Origin: an uncultured Muribaculaceae bacterium
GTDB taxonomy: Bacteria > Bacteroidota > Bacteroidia > Bacteroidales > Muribaculaceae
Direction: 5' to 3'
Length of the DNA stretch: 22,354 nucleotides
Assembly (NCBI GenBank): GCA_910589095.1
Contig: CAJUSN010000021.1
Span: 1-22,354 of the forward strand
Shown: positions 9,235 to 17,333 of the stretch, piece by piece
How the letters are laid out: each line of letters opens with the position of its first letter
Position numbering within the stretch: the stretch's first letter is position 1
The notes under the pieces: model-generated
The model's database searches: none
The model's input: the letters and a program-made list of their open reading frames with translations, nothing else
Told to the model about the DNA's origin: nothing
Position numbers and translations under genes: made by a program

Positions 9235-10436
9235 ACTGCGGACTCTTTCATGTGGTGTGAATGGTCAGTGGGACGGCGGAATGAGAGGTAGGCAAAAAGG
9301 AGTGCGCTCACAGAGCAGATGCCGAGTAGCAGGAGGGTGGTGGTCATGATGTTGCCAATACCTACGAGGGGCGAAACAATTCCCCCGAAGAGGAACCCGG
9401 ATGCACCGAATATGGCCGAAGCTGTACCGACCATAGCGCGCCCTTCATCCATAGCCATTGTGGTGGCTGAGGTGAGAATGAAACCTATGCTCACGAGCAT
9501 GAGGAATGTGAAAACTTCATAGGGCCAGAAGGTGGGGAAGCACAGATACATGATGAGCTGCATGACGGTGGAGGCAACAATGCCTGATGCACCGAAAAAT
9601 GCGGCGTTTTTCATTTTGCGGAAGCGGAGCGACATTCCGGACCCCAAGCCTATGCCCAATGCATTGACACCGAACACAATGGCGAATCCGAGCTCGGAAA
9701 ACCCGAAGTGATCCTGCACAATGAACGATGCGGAAGAGATATAAGAGAAGAGCACACCGCATGTGAAGGCATACATAAGGGTGTAGATCACGTAGTAGCG
9801 CAGACGGAAAATTTCAGGAAATTTGCTGAGCAATCCGGCTATTGAACCGGTGTAACGGCGCTCTTTGAGATGCGACTCGCGGAAAATGAGACACATCAGC
9901 AATATCACGGCGCCGAGCCCGAAAAGAATCCAGAAAATACCTTTCCAACCCACGGCACCCGATACCAATCCTCCTATCACCGGGGCTGTTACAGGCGCTA
10001 TTCCGTTGACAGCACCTATGATGGCCAAAGTCTTGGCAAGGTCGCGCCCGGAGTAACAATCGGTTGCAACAGAGCGTGAGAGAACAATGCCTCCGGAACC
10101 GCCGAGACCTTGAAGGAAACGGCATGTGTTGAAGAATTCGATGGTTGGTGAGTAAATAGCGGCGATGGTTGATATGGCAAAGAGTATCATGGCCGATACC
10201 AATACAGCCTTACGACCGTACTTGTCGCTTAACGGGCCGAAAAATACTTGGCCAACAGCAAGGCCCAACATGCTTGTGGCCAATCCCATCTGAACGAGTG
10301 AGGGGGTGGTGTGGAACACATCGGCCATTGAGGGGAGAGTTGGCAGATACATATCGGTTACAAACGGGCCGAACGCCGAGAGCATCCCGAGGAAAACCAT
10401 GAGGAAGAGGTAGTATGATTTACTGAAACTTGACAT
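9231..10436 (-). CDS. MFS transporter, Bcr/CflA-type (DHA1 drug:H+ antiporter family)
   Basis: Twelve-helix inner-membrane exporter of 401 residues. The first helix ends in FVTDMYLPTLP (25-35) with Asp28, characteristic of Bcr/CflA proteins. Motif A is intact as GPLSDKYGRKA (67-77), and the TM4 region RFLQGLGGSGG fits motif B/C. It is the first gene of the minus-strand operon and shares an ATGA with the alpha-galactosidase start. Bcr/CflA members export drugs or small metabolites; whether this one moves a sugar released by the neighbouring glycosidases or is only a passenger is not decided by the sequence. A TAACTTTG promoter box lies 20 bp upstream of its ATG. Confidence 0.9.
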   Translation of the reverse strand: MSSFSKSYYLFLMVFLGMLSAFGPFVTDMYLPTLPSMADVFHTTPSLVQMGLATSMLGLAVGQVFFGPLSDKYGRKAVLVSAMILFAISTIAAIYSPTIEFFNTCRFLQGLGGSGGIVLSRSVATDCYSGRDLAKTLAIIGAVNGIAPVTAPVIGGLVSGAVGWKGIFWILFGLGAVILLMCLIFRESHLKERRYTGSIAGLLSKFPEIFRLRYYVIYTLMYAFTCGVLFSYISSASFIVQDHFGFSELGFAIVFGVNALGIGLGSGMSLRFRKMKNAAFFGASGIVASTVMQLIMYLCFPTFWPYEVFTFLMLVSIGFILTSATTMAMDEGRAMVGTASAIFGASGFLFGGIVSPLVGIGNIMTTTLLLLGICSVSALLFAYLSFRRPTDHSHHMKESAV

Positions 10437-10455
10437 ATAGATGTGAAATTTTTTG

Positions 10456-10463
10456 CAAAGTTA
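10456..10463 (-). promoter_or_regulatory. -7 promoter box of the exporter-glycosidase operon
   Basis: TAACTTTG on the minus strand exactly matches the Bacteroidota -7 consensus TAnnTTTG and sits 20 bp before the ATG at 10436. A TTTG is found farther upstream (plus 10489-10492), but its 25-bp spacer is longer than the usual 19-21, so the -33 element is uncertain. The leader would be very short. Confidence 0.55.
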
Positions 10464-10558
10464 CCAAAAAATCGGCTCATAGATGCGCCAAATCCTCTCA
10501 ACGATATATCCTTCAGTCTAATTAAGTGATGGATAAAGGGGTACATTTGCAGTTTTGA

Positions 10559-10590
10559 TTTGTGAGAGTCGGGATTTTGTAGTAGTTTTG
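10559..10590 (+). promoter_or_regulatory. promoter of the AlbA-type regulator gene
   Basis: TTTG (10559-10562), 20-bp spacer, TAGTTTTG (10583-10590): an exact match to the Bacteroidota TTTG-N19/21-TAnnTTTG promoter. Transcription would begin at about 10595-10600, on top of the only available start codon, the GTG at 10595. This suggests a leaderless or near-leaderless message. A second isolated TACATTTG lies at 10542-10549 without a matching -33 box. Confidence 0.55.
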
Positions 10591-10594
10591 TTAG

Positions 10595-11960
10595 GTGAAT
10601 AAGGAAAATCAGAACATAGAGCACAAGCGCATTTGGAAAGACGAGTATCTGAAATGGGTATCGGGCTTTGCTAATGCTCATGGCGGTAAGATATATATTG
10701 GTATCGATGACGATTTGACGGTTGTCGGTGTTGACAATCTTCATCAGCAGATGGAGGATTTACCCAACAAGATCATTAACAATACAGGCGTATTCCCGGA
10801 AACTAATCATCTATCCATTGACGGCAAGGATGTGATTGAGATTATCATTGAACCATCAATGATGCCAATATCTTATCGCGGAGTCTATTACTATCGTAGC
10901 GGAGCCACTAAACAGGAACTTCGCGGATCTGCTCTTCATCAGTTTCTCTTGAAGAAGATGGGACTGAATTGGGAGGATATGATCTGTGATGGAATGACCT
11001 TGGACGATATTGATGATAATGCCGTCAATTATTTCTTGACACATGCTATAGAAGAGGGGCGATTGGCTCCGGAACGTCGTAACTCAACAAAAGAAGAAGT
11101 GCTTGCAAATTTGGGACTTCTAAAGGATGGGAGTCCCACAAACGGGGCCGTATTGTTGTTTGGCAAGCATCCTCAGCGTGTGTTTGTCACCTCCAGTTTC
11201 AAAATAGGTAGATTTGGAGTTGATGATTCCGATCTGTTGAATCAGGATGTGATTTCCGGCAATCTTATACAGATGACCGACAAAACAAATGCAAGTGCTT
11301 AGCGACAAATATCTTATTCGCCCGATTCATTATGAGGGTTTGCAGCGTAAAGAGCCGTTGGAGATACCTCAGGATGCTCTACGTGAGATAATATTCAATA
11401 GCATTGTGCATAAGCTACAGATTGGCACTTGGAATCAGATGAGCGTTTATGACGATCATATCCACTTATGGAATGAAGGTGCTTTACCCGAAGACTATAC
11501 TGTAGAGACTCTTATGAGCAAGCATATTTCAAAGGCACGAAATCCAAAGATTGCCCATGCATTCTTCCTTGCAGGATTCATCGAGGCTTGGGGCCGAGGT
11601 TACGAAAAGATTATGGGTGAATTTGATAAAGCAAACCTAAAGCATCCTACATTCAGAGAGGAACATGGCGGAGTCTCAGCTATTATCCCGCGTGAAATTT
11701 TCATGTCGATACGTGGTGGCCAAAGTGTAACAGGCAAAAATGGTGCTAAAAATGGTGCTAAAAATGGTGCTAATCTAAATGCTCGTCAGATGGGTATTCT
11801 TGCAATGATTAAAGATAATCCCACAATATCCCTTGACGCGATTGCCGAGAAACTGGGTGTAGGGACCACCACAGTTGACAGGGAAATTAAAAAGCTCAAT
11901 AATATTATCAAGCGGGTGGGCCCTCGAAACGGTGGTTATTGGGAGATAGTTGAGAAGTAA
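10595..11960 (+). pseudogene. AlbA_2/Schlafen-type ATP-binding regulator, split by a +1 frameshift
   Basis: Cytoplasmic protein of the family annotated as 'ATP-binding protein' or 'RecG-like' with an N-terminal AlbA_2 (AAA_4, Schlafen-like) domain, a GHKL-type domain and a winged helix. Part one (10595-11302, GTG start, 235 aa) begins NKENQNIEHKR and includes the FANAHGGKIYIGIDD motif. Part two (from 11289) continues the family sequence MQVLSDKYLIRPIHYEG, then EIIFNSIVHK, AGFIEAWGRGYEKI and a C-terminal wHTH. The two halves join in register if one A is removed from the run near 11285-11290. The linker holds three KNGA repeats. This is a genuine mutation, a sequencing error or, less likely, programmed frameshifting. 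The Crp/Fnr gene starts 22 bp downstream. Confidence 0.85.
11736..11771 (+). repeat. three tandem 12-bp repeats encoding KNGA
   Basis: AAAAATGGTGCT occurs three times head to tail, in frame, coding for KNGA x3 in the linker before the C-terminal winged helix of the AlbA-type protein. Being a multiple of three it can expand or contract without breaking the frame and would change linker length. Confidence 0.9.
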
Positions 11961-11982
11961 GATTCCTGTATTTTGAAAAGCA

Positions 11983-12564
11983 ATGACCGGTAAGTTCAAT
12001 ACGTATTTAGAACAGATAGATTTCAGCGCTTGGCGCGAATTGTGTGTCAGCAAAGGCACCTTACGGCGTTTTGTCAGAGGAGAGGAGTTTGTTTCACTGG
12101 GCAAGGTTGGGCGGAATGTGGGATTTATCAAATCCGGCACACTTAAATATGTGGCCCGTTCAGCCGATGGCACGGAGCATGTGGTGGGATTGGTGTTTGG
12201 CGAAGGGTTTGTTGTTGACTGGCGTAACTTTCTGCATGGTAAAAAAGCAACGGTAGCCATAGTTGCTACATCGGATTGTGAAATATACTGCATCACAGAC
12301 AAAGAGGTGAAAGCAAAGATGGCTTCAGATCCTAATTTCAATGAAATGGTGATGCATACCACAGAAGCGGTTTATGGCACCTTATACGATAGGTATGTCG
12401 ATCTATATGTAAAGACACCACAACAACGATATATTGAATTGATTAGCCGGTATCCCGACATATTTGACCTCTTTTCTCTCAAGGACATAGCCTCGTTTCT
12501 CAACATCACGCCTACACATCTGAGCCGCCTACGAAATGCAAAGCATTCGCAAGTGGGCTTGTAG
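11983..12564 (+). CDS. Crp/Fnr-family transcriptional regulator (Crp-A)
   Basis: A 193-residue regulator with an N-terminal cyclic-nucleotide-binding-like beta barrel (about 1-120) and a C-terminal helix-turn-helix (about 164-188; core LKDIASFLNITPTHLSRLR). The GTLKYVARSADGTEHVVGL stretch is the usual jelly-roll region. No Fnr-type N-terminal cysteine cluster is seen, so oxygen sensing through an Fe-S cluster is not supported. It is a clear paralogue of the gene at 20791: the last 25 residues of the shared part are identical, while the sensor halves differ widely. One base change moves its stop codon five codons downstream (SQVGL tail) relative to the paralogue. It probably acts on the GLPGLI operon that follows and on itself. 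Confidence 0.92.
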   Translation: MTGKFNTYLEQIDFSAWRELCVSKGTLRRFVRGEEFVSLGKVGRNVGFIKSGTLKYVARSADGTEHVVGLVFGEGFVVDWRNFLHGKKATVAIVATSDCEIYCITDKEVKAKMASDPNFNEMVMHTTEAVYGTLYDRYVDLYVKTPQQRYIELISRYPDIFDLFSLKDIASFLNITPTHLSRLRNAKHSQVGL

Positions 12565-12589
12565 CGCATGTCGGCTTATAGCCGGTGCG
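12565..12589 (+). ncRNA. conserved hairpin directly after the Crp-A stop codon
   Basis: CGCA-tg-TCGGCT-tat-AGCCGG-TGCG folds into a stem of about 10 bp with a 2-nt bulge, starting at the first base after the stop. In the second copy (21373-21397) the single difference turns a C-G pair into a U-G pair, keeping the stem. It may be a 3'-UTR element or a processing signal; independent transcription is not shown. Confidence 0.4.
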
Positions 12590-12648
12590 TGGTCAAAGAA
12601 CAAGACCTACCGCAAAAAATGACGGCTGACAGTGTTAAAATCCTTGAA

Positions 12649-12680
12649 TCTCAACATTTGTTGAGAGTTTTTATTTTTAT
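12649..12680 (+). terminator. palindrome with T-tract after Crp-A (terminator and/or operator)
   Basis: TCTCAACA-tt-TGTTGAGA (12649-12666) is an 8-bp inverted repeat followed by GTTTTTATTTTTAT, a fair intrinsic terminator. It lies just upstream of the -7 box at 12687, so it could equally be the operator of a Crp/Fnr dimer overlapping the -33 region. Confidence 0.6.
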
Positions 12681-12686
12681 TGGCTG

Positions 12687-12694
12687 TAACTTTG
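12687..12694 (+). promoter_or_regulatory. -7 promoter box of the GLPGLI operon
   Basis: TAACTTTG, an exact TAnnTTTG match, about 150 bp before the first GLPGLI start. The -33 region falls on the end of the palindrome at 12649-12666. The leader contains a small perfect hairpin GATTCG-gctt-CGAATC (12701-12716). The identical box occurs in copy B at 21495-21502. Confidence 0.6.
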
Positions 12695-12839
12695 CCTACT
12701 GATTCGGCTTCGAATCGTCATTTTAAGATTTTTATCGGACAGCAATAATATAATTACACAACCTACAGTCAGCTCTCCTCCTTGAGTCGCAACGGTGGCT
12801 CCGCGGACGCGAACTGCTGCTGACAATCTCCCTACGAAA

Positions 12840-13700
12840 ATGAAAAAGATAATCACCCTCACAGTAATGTGCCTTGTGGCTATAGCCGCCGTGGCACAAG
12901 AGAAAGCCGACATCTTGGTCAGCTATGAATGCGTAAGTCCAAATAAGATGATGAAGCCGGTTACTTCAAAAATGTCATTACTGGCTTCGACAACCAAAGC
13001 AAAGTGGTTCAATGACCTGAGTCTTTGGGTAGATTCCCTCAAATCAACACCCGAAGGCAAAGCTCAGTACATGGAGATTCTAAAAAAATCTTGTATGACA
13101 GTTGAGCCGGATGGCTCAACAACATGGGATTTAAGTAAAGGTCCGTCTAAAAAAGTTTATACTTACGTTTTCACAAATCTTGCCGACTATGGTGTTACCC
13201 TGTACGGAAAATTTGGAGAAGATCAAGGTTTTTATACCGAACCGATAGATGAATTGGATTGGACTATTGTGGAAGATTCTACAACAACAATTCTCGGATA
13301 TGAGTGCATTTTGGCAAAAAGCGACTATCATGGCCGCCGGTGGAACGCGTGGTTTGCCCCTGAAATCCCGGTTCCGTTTGGTCCATGGAAATTGCGTGGA
13401 CTCCCGGGGCTAATACTAAAAGCGGATGCCGATGGTGGATTTTCGTTTGTCGCTACCGGGCTTGAAAGAACCGACAGGATAATCACACCGATGTACCTTC
13501 AGGAAGATTATTCTAAGGTTAACCGATTGAAAGCCCTCGATAATGCGGAATACTATATAAACAATCAGGAAAACATAATGAATGCTCAAGGCCAAAGTGT
13601 GAAAATTTACATGCTTGACGACAATGGCAATGAGGTTGAAGTGCCAAAGTATGACGGCCTAAAACATGGTCTCGAACCTGATTATAAGAAGAAAAAATGA
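12840..13700 (+). CDS. GLPGLI family exported protein, first tandem copy
   Basis: A 286-residue exported protein of a Bacteroidota-specific family (TIGR01200) whose function is not established. The ATG at 12840 is chosen because it places a signal peptide (MKKIITLTVMCLVAIAAVA) at the N-terminus; an upstream in-frame start at 12795 would bury it. Cleavage before Q20 gives a mature QEKADI N-terminus. The name-giving GLPGLI hexapeptide is at 187-192 in WKLRGLPGLILKADADGG, and the ILGYEC and HGRRWNAWFAPEIPV stretches are also typical of the family. The tail is lysine-rich. It overlaps the next gene by an ATGA (13697-13700), so the two are translated together. Members often lie next to TonB-type barrels, as here. 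Confidence 0.92.
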   Translation: MKKIITLTVMCLVAIAAVAQEKADILVSYECVSPNKMMKPVTSKMSLLASTTKAKWFNDLSLWVDSLKSTPEGKAQYMEILKKSCMTVEPDGSTTWDLSKGPSKKVYTYVFTNLADYGVTLYGKFGEDQGFYTEPIDELDWTIVEDSTTTILGYECILAKSDYHGRRWNAWFAPEIPVPFGPWKLRGLPGLILKADADGGFSFVATGLERTDRIITPMYLQEDYSKVNRLKALDNAEYYINNQENIMNAQGQSVKIYMLDDNGNEVEVPKYDGLKHGLEPDYKKKK

Positions 13701-14521
13701 ACAGAATAATCTCCACAGTAATAATGTGCTTCTTAGCGATAGCCGCAGTAGCACAGGAGAAAGCTGATATTGAAGTTAGCTACGATGCCTCGCGTGTCAA
13801 TCTTCGGGATGGCAGTCACATATCTCCCAACAAATACATTCTTCTCGCCAATGCAAAAGAGTCAAAATTCTATTCTCCGATAACTGAATATATCGATTCG
13901 TTGCAGTCAACACCCGAGGGTGATGCTAAATACAAAGAAATGACCCGTGGAGCATATATGAGCGGCAAAATTGACGATATTCCACGTCGCGACGGCTCAT
14001 ATTATATCTTCAAGTCAATGACAGACGGGAAGATAAGGTATTATGACGTGAACGGGGTCGAGAAATATTGCTACGAAGAGGAAACACCTCAAATTGAATG
14101 GGAATTAGCCGATGACACAAAAAATATTCTCGGTTACGAATGTCAGAAGGCCACCGGCGACTTGCATGGCCGCAAATGGACGGTGTGGTTCACTCCCGAA
14201 GTGCCCGTAATGAATGGACCTTGGAAATTCAGCGGCCTCCCCGGTCTGATTTTGGAAGGTACCGATGATTCCGGCCTCTACAATTTCACAGCAACAGGAA
14301 TCCAACAGACCAACCGTCAGATAATGCCGATGTATTCAGCCGAAGATTACGAAAAAACAACCCGCATAGAGTTTCTGAAAGCCAAACGACAATTTATTGA
14401 CAATCCTTTAGCAACGATGAATACGCAACTCAGCGGGTTAGGAATAACTATTGGTGATGCGACTACCAAACTTGAATATAAACCACGAGAGGAGGTTGAT
14501 TTTATTGAGACCGACTATTAA
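13697..14521 (+). CDS. GLPGLI family exported protein, second tandem copy
   Basis: A 274-residue paralogue of the preceding gene, translationally coupled through ATGA. Signal peptide MNRIISTVIMCFLAIAAVA with cleavage before Q20 (QEKADIEVSYD). GLPGLI is at 180-185 in WKFSGLPGLILEGTDDSG; the ILGYEC and HGRKWTVWFTPEVPV segments match the first copy. The signal-peptide DNA of the two genes is nearly alike, pointing to tandem duplication, but the middle parts have diverged. Presumably periplasmic or outer-membrane associated. Two copies may form a heteromer or serve the two different barrels in the window; this is inference. Confidence 0.92.
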   Translation: MNRIISTVIMCFLAIAAVAQEKADIEVSYDASRVNLRDGSHISPNKYILLANAKESKFYSPITEYIDSLQSTPEGDAKYKEMTRGAYMSGKIDDIPRRDGSYYIFKSMTDGKIRYYDVNGVEKYCYEEETPQIEWELADDTKNILGYECQKATGDLHGRKWTVWFTPEVPVMNGPWKFSGLPGLILEGTDDSGLYNFTATGIQQTNRQIMPMYSAEDYEKTTRIEFLKAKRQFIDNPLATMNTQLSGLGITIGDATTKLEYKPREEVDFIETDY

Positions 14522-14642
14522 TGGCATAATATACAAGTCTTCCAGATTATAATTGACCTAAATCAATCATGGGATTTCTGATGGTATTGATACTGTTATT
14601 ATTCAAAATATCTATAATTTTCCCATTAGCAAATAAACTACA

Positions 14643-15866
14643 ATGAATAAATACCTTATACCGATATTCACTATAGTAATAGTACTATGCGTTTCTTCTT
14701 GTTCAAGTAACTCTGATGAACTGACAGACTGGATGTATTGGTCTAATGACAACCAATCACCTGAGAATATAAAATATGACTATGTGCCGGGTGCTGTTTC
14801 AAAGTTGTATCTTGAAGTTAATTATAAAGGTGGTGATATTACCCTCATTTGCAACAACTATGACACTCTTCAACCAATCGGCACAGATGGATCAAATACT
14901 TACGATTGTGGGTGGGGTGTATTCACCGTTGATGGTCGCCAAGTGAAGTGTCATTTCCCGGAGGACGCTTCGGGGAAGCCGCAAGCCACAGAACAGATTA
15001 CAATTTCAGCTAAAAACGGGAAAGAGGTTGTGAACACTGTTCTGCTCGTCAAGAGAACATTCGGTGAACTGGTTCCGGAGCCTGGTACAGAGGAAGTGCC
15101 GGATAAGTACAAGTTCAAACTTATCAAAGCCGGATTAATGCCCTTTATGAACGATGATTTCGCGGTTCCGGCACCATTTGATAATATCATCTATCGTATC
15201 ACTGATTATTACGACCGCTATCAGTCCTTTGGATTTCCGGAATACACCCAGTATTATGATTCTATCGTGTGGTGTGCCGATGGATTTCCAAACACCATGA
15301 GAGTATATGAACGCCAGAATTCCTCCACGTCGAGTGAGGAACATTTCAATGGCCAGTGGAGCACACATTTCTTCATAAGTGGAGAAATAAAAAATTACCT
15401 CAAAGGCTATCGTGATGGAAAAGTAGTCTATTCGACTTCGCTAACCACATATCTTTATGAGCGCGACTTTCTCTGTTATGATTGGGTTGAAGGGAGTTTT
15501 GCAATCGCCAATCCCTCCAATCATGGGATATTCTGTCTCCTGGATAAAAAATATGAATATACTGCTTCGGATACACAGGAAATGAACGGTACACGTTATG
15601 GGAATATCGGTGTCAGGAATTCATACGGTCTATCGGGAGATGCTCAGTATTCGTATATGCAGGACGCCCTTATAAAACTGATGGGCGACAATGTCGGGCA
15701 GCCTCAGAGTGCTGACGGTAAATCAGCATTGTTCAAATGCCTTCCCACTGATGGATTTGAAGCAATAAAATATTGGGAAAATAAAACCACCCGAATACTT
15801 CTTCTGCACCAGCTCCCTGCCGATGATGTCAGGGAAAAGTATTATCTACATTTTGAATCAAAATAA
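14643..15866 (+). CDS. lipoprotein of unknown function with N-terminal Ig-like domain
   Basis: A 407-residue predicted lipoprotein: type II signal peptide with lipobox VSSC (Cys20). The acidic stretch SDE shortly after Cys20 resembles the surface-export signal described for Bacteroidota lipoproteins, so surface exposure is possible. Residues of about 55-140 show alternating beta-strand character (LYLEVNYKGGDITLICNN ... QITISAKNG), like the BACON/Ig-like domains at the base of many Bacteroidales surface proteins. A short Pro/Glu linker (VPEPGTEEVPDK) leads to a larger domain that I do not recognise, rich in Tyr, Trp and Asp. It lies 121 bp after the GLPGLI pair and 2 bp before the next lipoprotein gene, so it is probably co-transcribed with the latter. 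Confidence 0.82.
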   Translation: MNKYLIPIFTIVIVLCVSSCSSNSDELTDWMYWSNDNQSPENIKYDYVPGAVSKLYLEVNYKGGDITLICNNYDTLQPIGTDGSNTYDCGWGVFTVDGRQVKCHFPEDASGKPQATEQITISAKNGKEVVNTVLLVKRTFGELVPEPGTEEVPDKYKFKLIKAGLMPFMNDDFAVPAPFDNIIYRITDYYDRYQSFGFPEYTQYYDSIVWCADGFPNTMRVYERQNSSTSSEEHFNGQWSTHFFISGEIKNYLKGYRDGKVVYSTSLTTYLYERDFLCYDWVEGSFAIANPSNHGIFCLLDKKYEYTASDTQEMNGTRYGNIGVRNSYGLSGDAQYSYMQDALIKLMGDNVGQPQSADGKSALFKCLPTDGFEAIKYWENKTTRILLLHQLPADDVREKYYLHFESK

Positions 15867-15868
15867 AA

Positions 15869-16381
15869 ATGAAGCTACTTCAATATGCGCCACTCATCCT
15901 GCTGATTGGGCTGTTTTCATGCTCTGCTGAGCCGGAACAGACTGATGAATTGCCAATTCAACAATTGGTTCAATCGGTATGCGAGTATGACAATAAGGGG
16001 TTCAACACACCGGAGAATCCGCCTGAATACTATATAATCAATTCGGCACGCGACTTGGCTAATCTTCCGGAGGGTACGTTGGCCCCGACTACTGAATTTA
16101 CCTATTCAAGAGTTGATTTTGCAAAGAAAACACTTGTCATAGTCACATCGGTAATCTTCTGTAAGCCTAAGTTGGATGATGAGGACTTTAACTGGGCAAG
16201 AGCAGAATGTATTCTCACTAAGGATTTCAGTTTGAATATCAGATATTCAAACTGCTCAGTGCTGCCTTACGCCGGATGTTTTTCGGAGAAATGCAAGATA
16301 CAGTTTGGATTCACAACTGCCAAAATTCCATCCACAACCAAAATCTCCATTACGGAAAGTGTGGTGACCACTGAACGTTAA
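15869..16381 (+). CDS. small lipoprotein of unknown function
   Basis: A 170-residue predicted lipoprotein with lipobox LFSC (Cys18) followed by the acidic SAEPEQTDE, compatible with surface or outer-membrane placement. The segment EYYIINSARDLANLP ... VDFAKKTLVIV recalls the fold of small protease-inhibitor or PrcB-like domains, but the resemblance is faint and not relied on. Six cysteines beyond the lipobox suggest disulfides. Starts 2 bp after the larger lipoprotein's stop, so the pair very likely forms one translational unit and may work together on the outer membrane. Confidence 0.8.
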   Translation: MKLLQYAPLILLIGLFSCSAEPEQTDELPIQQLVQSVCEYDNKGFNTPENPPEYYIINSARDLANLPEGTLAPTTEFTYSRVDFAKKTLVIVTSVIFCKPKLDDEDFNWARAECILTKDFSLNIRYSNCSVLPYAGCFSEKCKIQFGFTTAKIPSTTKISITESVVTTER

Positions 16382-16492
16382 AACCATCTGCAATGAGCGT
16401 AATTATTCAAATTATCATGGTAGGACTTATCTTACGGTCTGCATGTGTTTATCTTGTTGAGGGTCAAGAATCGAAGTTTAAATCATTTCATC

Positions 16493-17323
16493 ATGAAAAG
16501 ACTTAATTTGCAAAACAATAATTGTACATCGCTACGTTATGGGATGCTTATTCCTTTGGCACTGATGATAGCATCGGTAGTTTCGTGTTGCATTTCATTC
16601 TCCAACGCCAAGCAAAACATCGTAAATGATTTGAACGATGCCATGCTTGCGTTGGCGAATGAAAATAGCGAGGTATGGACCCGACAGGACACCATTGCTG
16701 CATTACGTAAGATGCACGAAACAACGCATAAACCTCTTATATATCAGGCTTCCGATGTCAATTTCAAGAACCCGATACTGAAAGATGAGGCATATTTCAC
16801 ACTCGCGTTGGTTGATAAGAAAAATGCTGTGTCTAAGATTTATGGGAACAAAATAGCATCTGATTCCATTCTGCTCGTACCGGAACGCGCTGCCGATGGT
16901 CTTGCAATACAAGTACAAGGCTTTGCTGACTGCTCTATGGCATCAGTTTTTGCTGCTTCCGATCATACTTTACCCAGTGTTCTGTTCGCGCTTTCCATCC
17001 TTTCAATGACAAGCATGATTGTATGGGGAAGAAAAGACTCTGAAATGTCGGAACCAGACCTTGCTTCAGTAAGCTCCTCACTTCATCCTCTCGATGACAT
17101 TAAGCTTACACCGATGCAACGGCAGTTTGCCCAGATGCTCCTTGAAGCTCCTGAAATGAGAGTCAACAAAACAACCCTCTGCTTGGCCCTTTGGGGAAAT
17201 AAAAGTAATGCGGAGGAATCGCTTTACACTCTTGTCAGACGCATCAAAACAGCTCTTGCCGAGGCTAACATTGAGATTATATGCAACCGTGGTGAATCTT
17301 ATGAGTTACGCATAAATAGTTGA
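16493..17323 (+). CDS. membrane-anchored winged-helix regulator (two TM, C-terminal OmpR-like wHTH)
   Basis: Predicted one-component regulator of 276 residues. The ATG at 16493 is preferred; an earlier in-frame ATG at 16445 adds 16 residues before the membrane helix with no visible purpose. Layout: short cytoplasmic N-terminus, TM1 at about 17-36, an extracytoplasmic domain at about 37-160, TM2 at about 161-178, a Ser-rich linker, and a winged helix at about 203-276. The last part matches OmpR/PhoB effector domains: LTPMQRQFAQMLLEAP, LALWG, then ESLYTLVRRIKTAL and the wing NRGESYELRI. The DNA-binding part is at the C-terminus, the reverse of ToxR/CadC. It sits between the lipoproteins and a TonB-linked barrel; three TGTCAGA repeats follow its stop codon. 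Confidence 0.85.
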   Translation: MKRLNLQNNNCTSLRYGMLIPLALMIASVVSCCISFSNAKQNIVNDLNDAMLALANENSEVWTRQDTIAALRKMHETTHKPLIYQASDVNFKNPILKDEAYFTLALVDKKNAVSKIYGNKIASDSILLVPERAADGLAIQVQGFADCSMASVFAASDHTLPSVLFALSILSMTSMIVWGRKDSEMSEPDLASVSSSLHPLDDIKLTPMQRQFAQMLLEAPEMRVNKTTLCLALWGNKSNAEESLYTLVRRIKTALAEANIEIICNRGESYELRINS

Positions 17324-17333
17324 ACTACTGCAT

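Larger units (their letters stand above)
12493..12695 (+). repeat. 203-bp direct repeat, copy A (HTH end + intergenic + promoter)
   Basis: Aligns without gaps to 21301-21503 at a constant offset of 8808 bp; by hand count about 20 mismatches in 203 bases. It covers the HTH-coding end of Crp-A, its stop codon, two hairpins and a TAACTTTG box. The non-coding 150 bases are at about 90 % identity, clearly higher than the sensor-coding DNA of the two regulators. Confidence 0.92.

Noticed and set aside
11736..11771. Short tandem repeats considered as a CRISPR-like array
   Set aside because: Repeats are 12 bp with no spacers and lie in frame inside a coding region.
12840..14521. GLPGLI genes as one gene split by a frameshift
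   Set aside because: Each has its own signal peptide, its own GLPGLI motif and full family length; they are tandem paralogues.
16382..16492. Promoter in the gap before the membrane wHTH gene
   Set aside because: No TAnnTTTG with a TTTG at the proper distance; only short AT-rich inverted repeats expected by chance.
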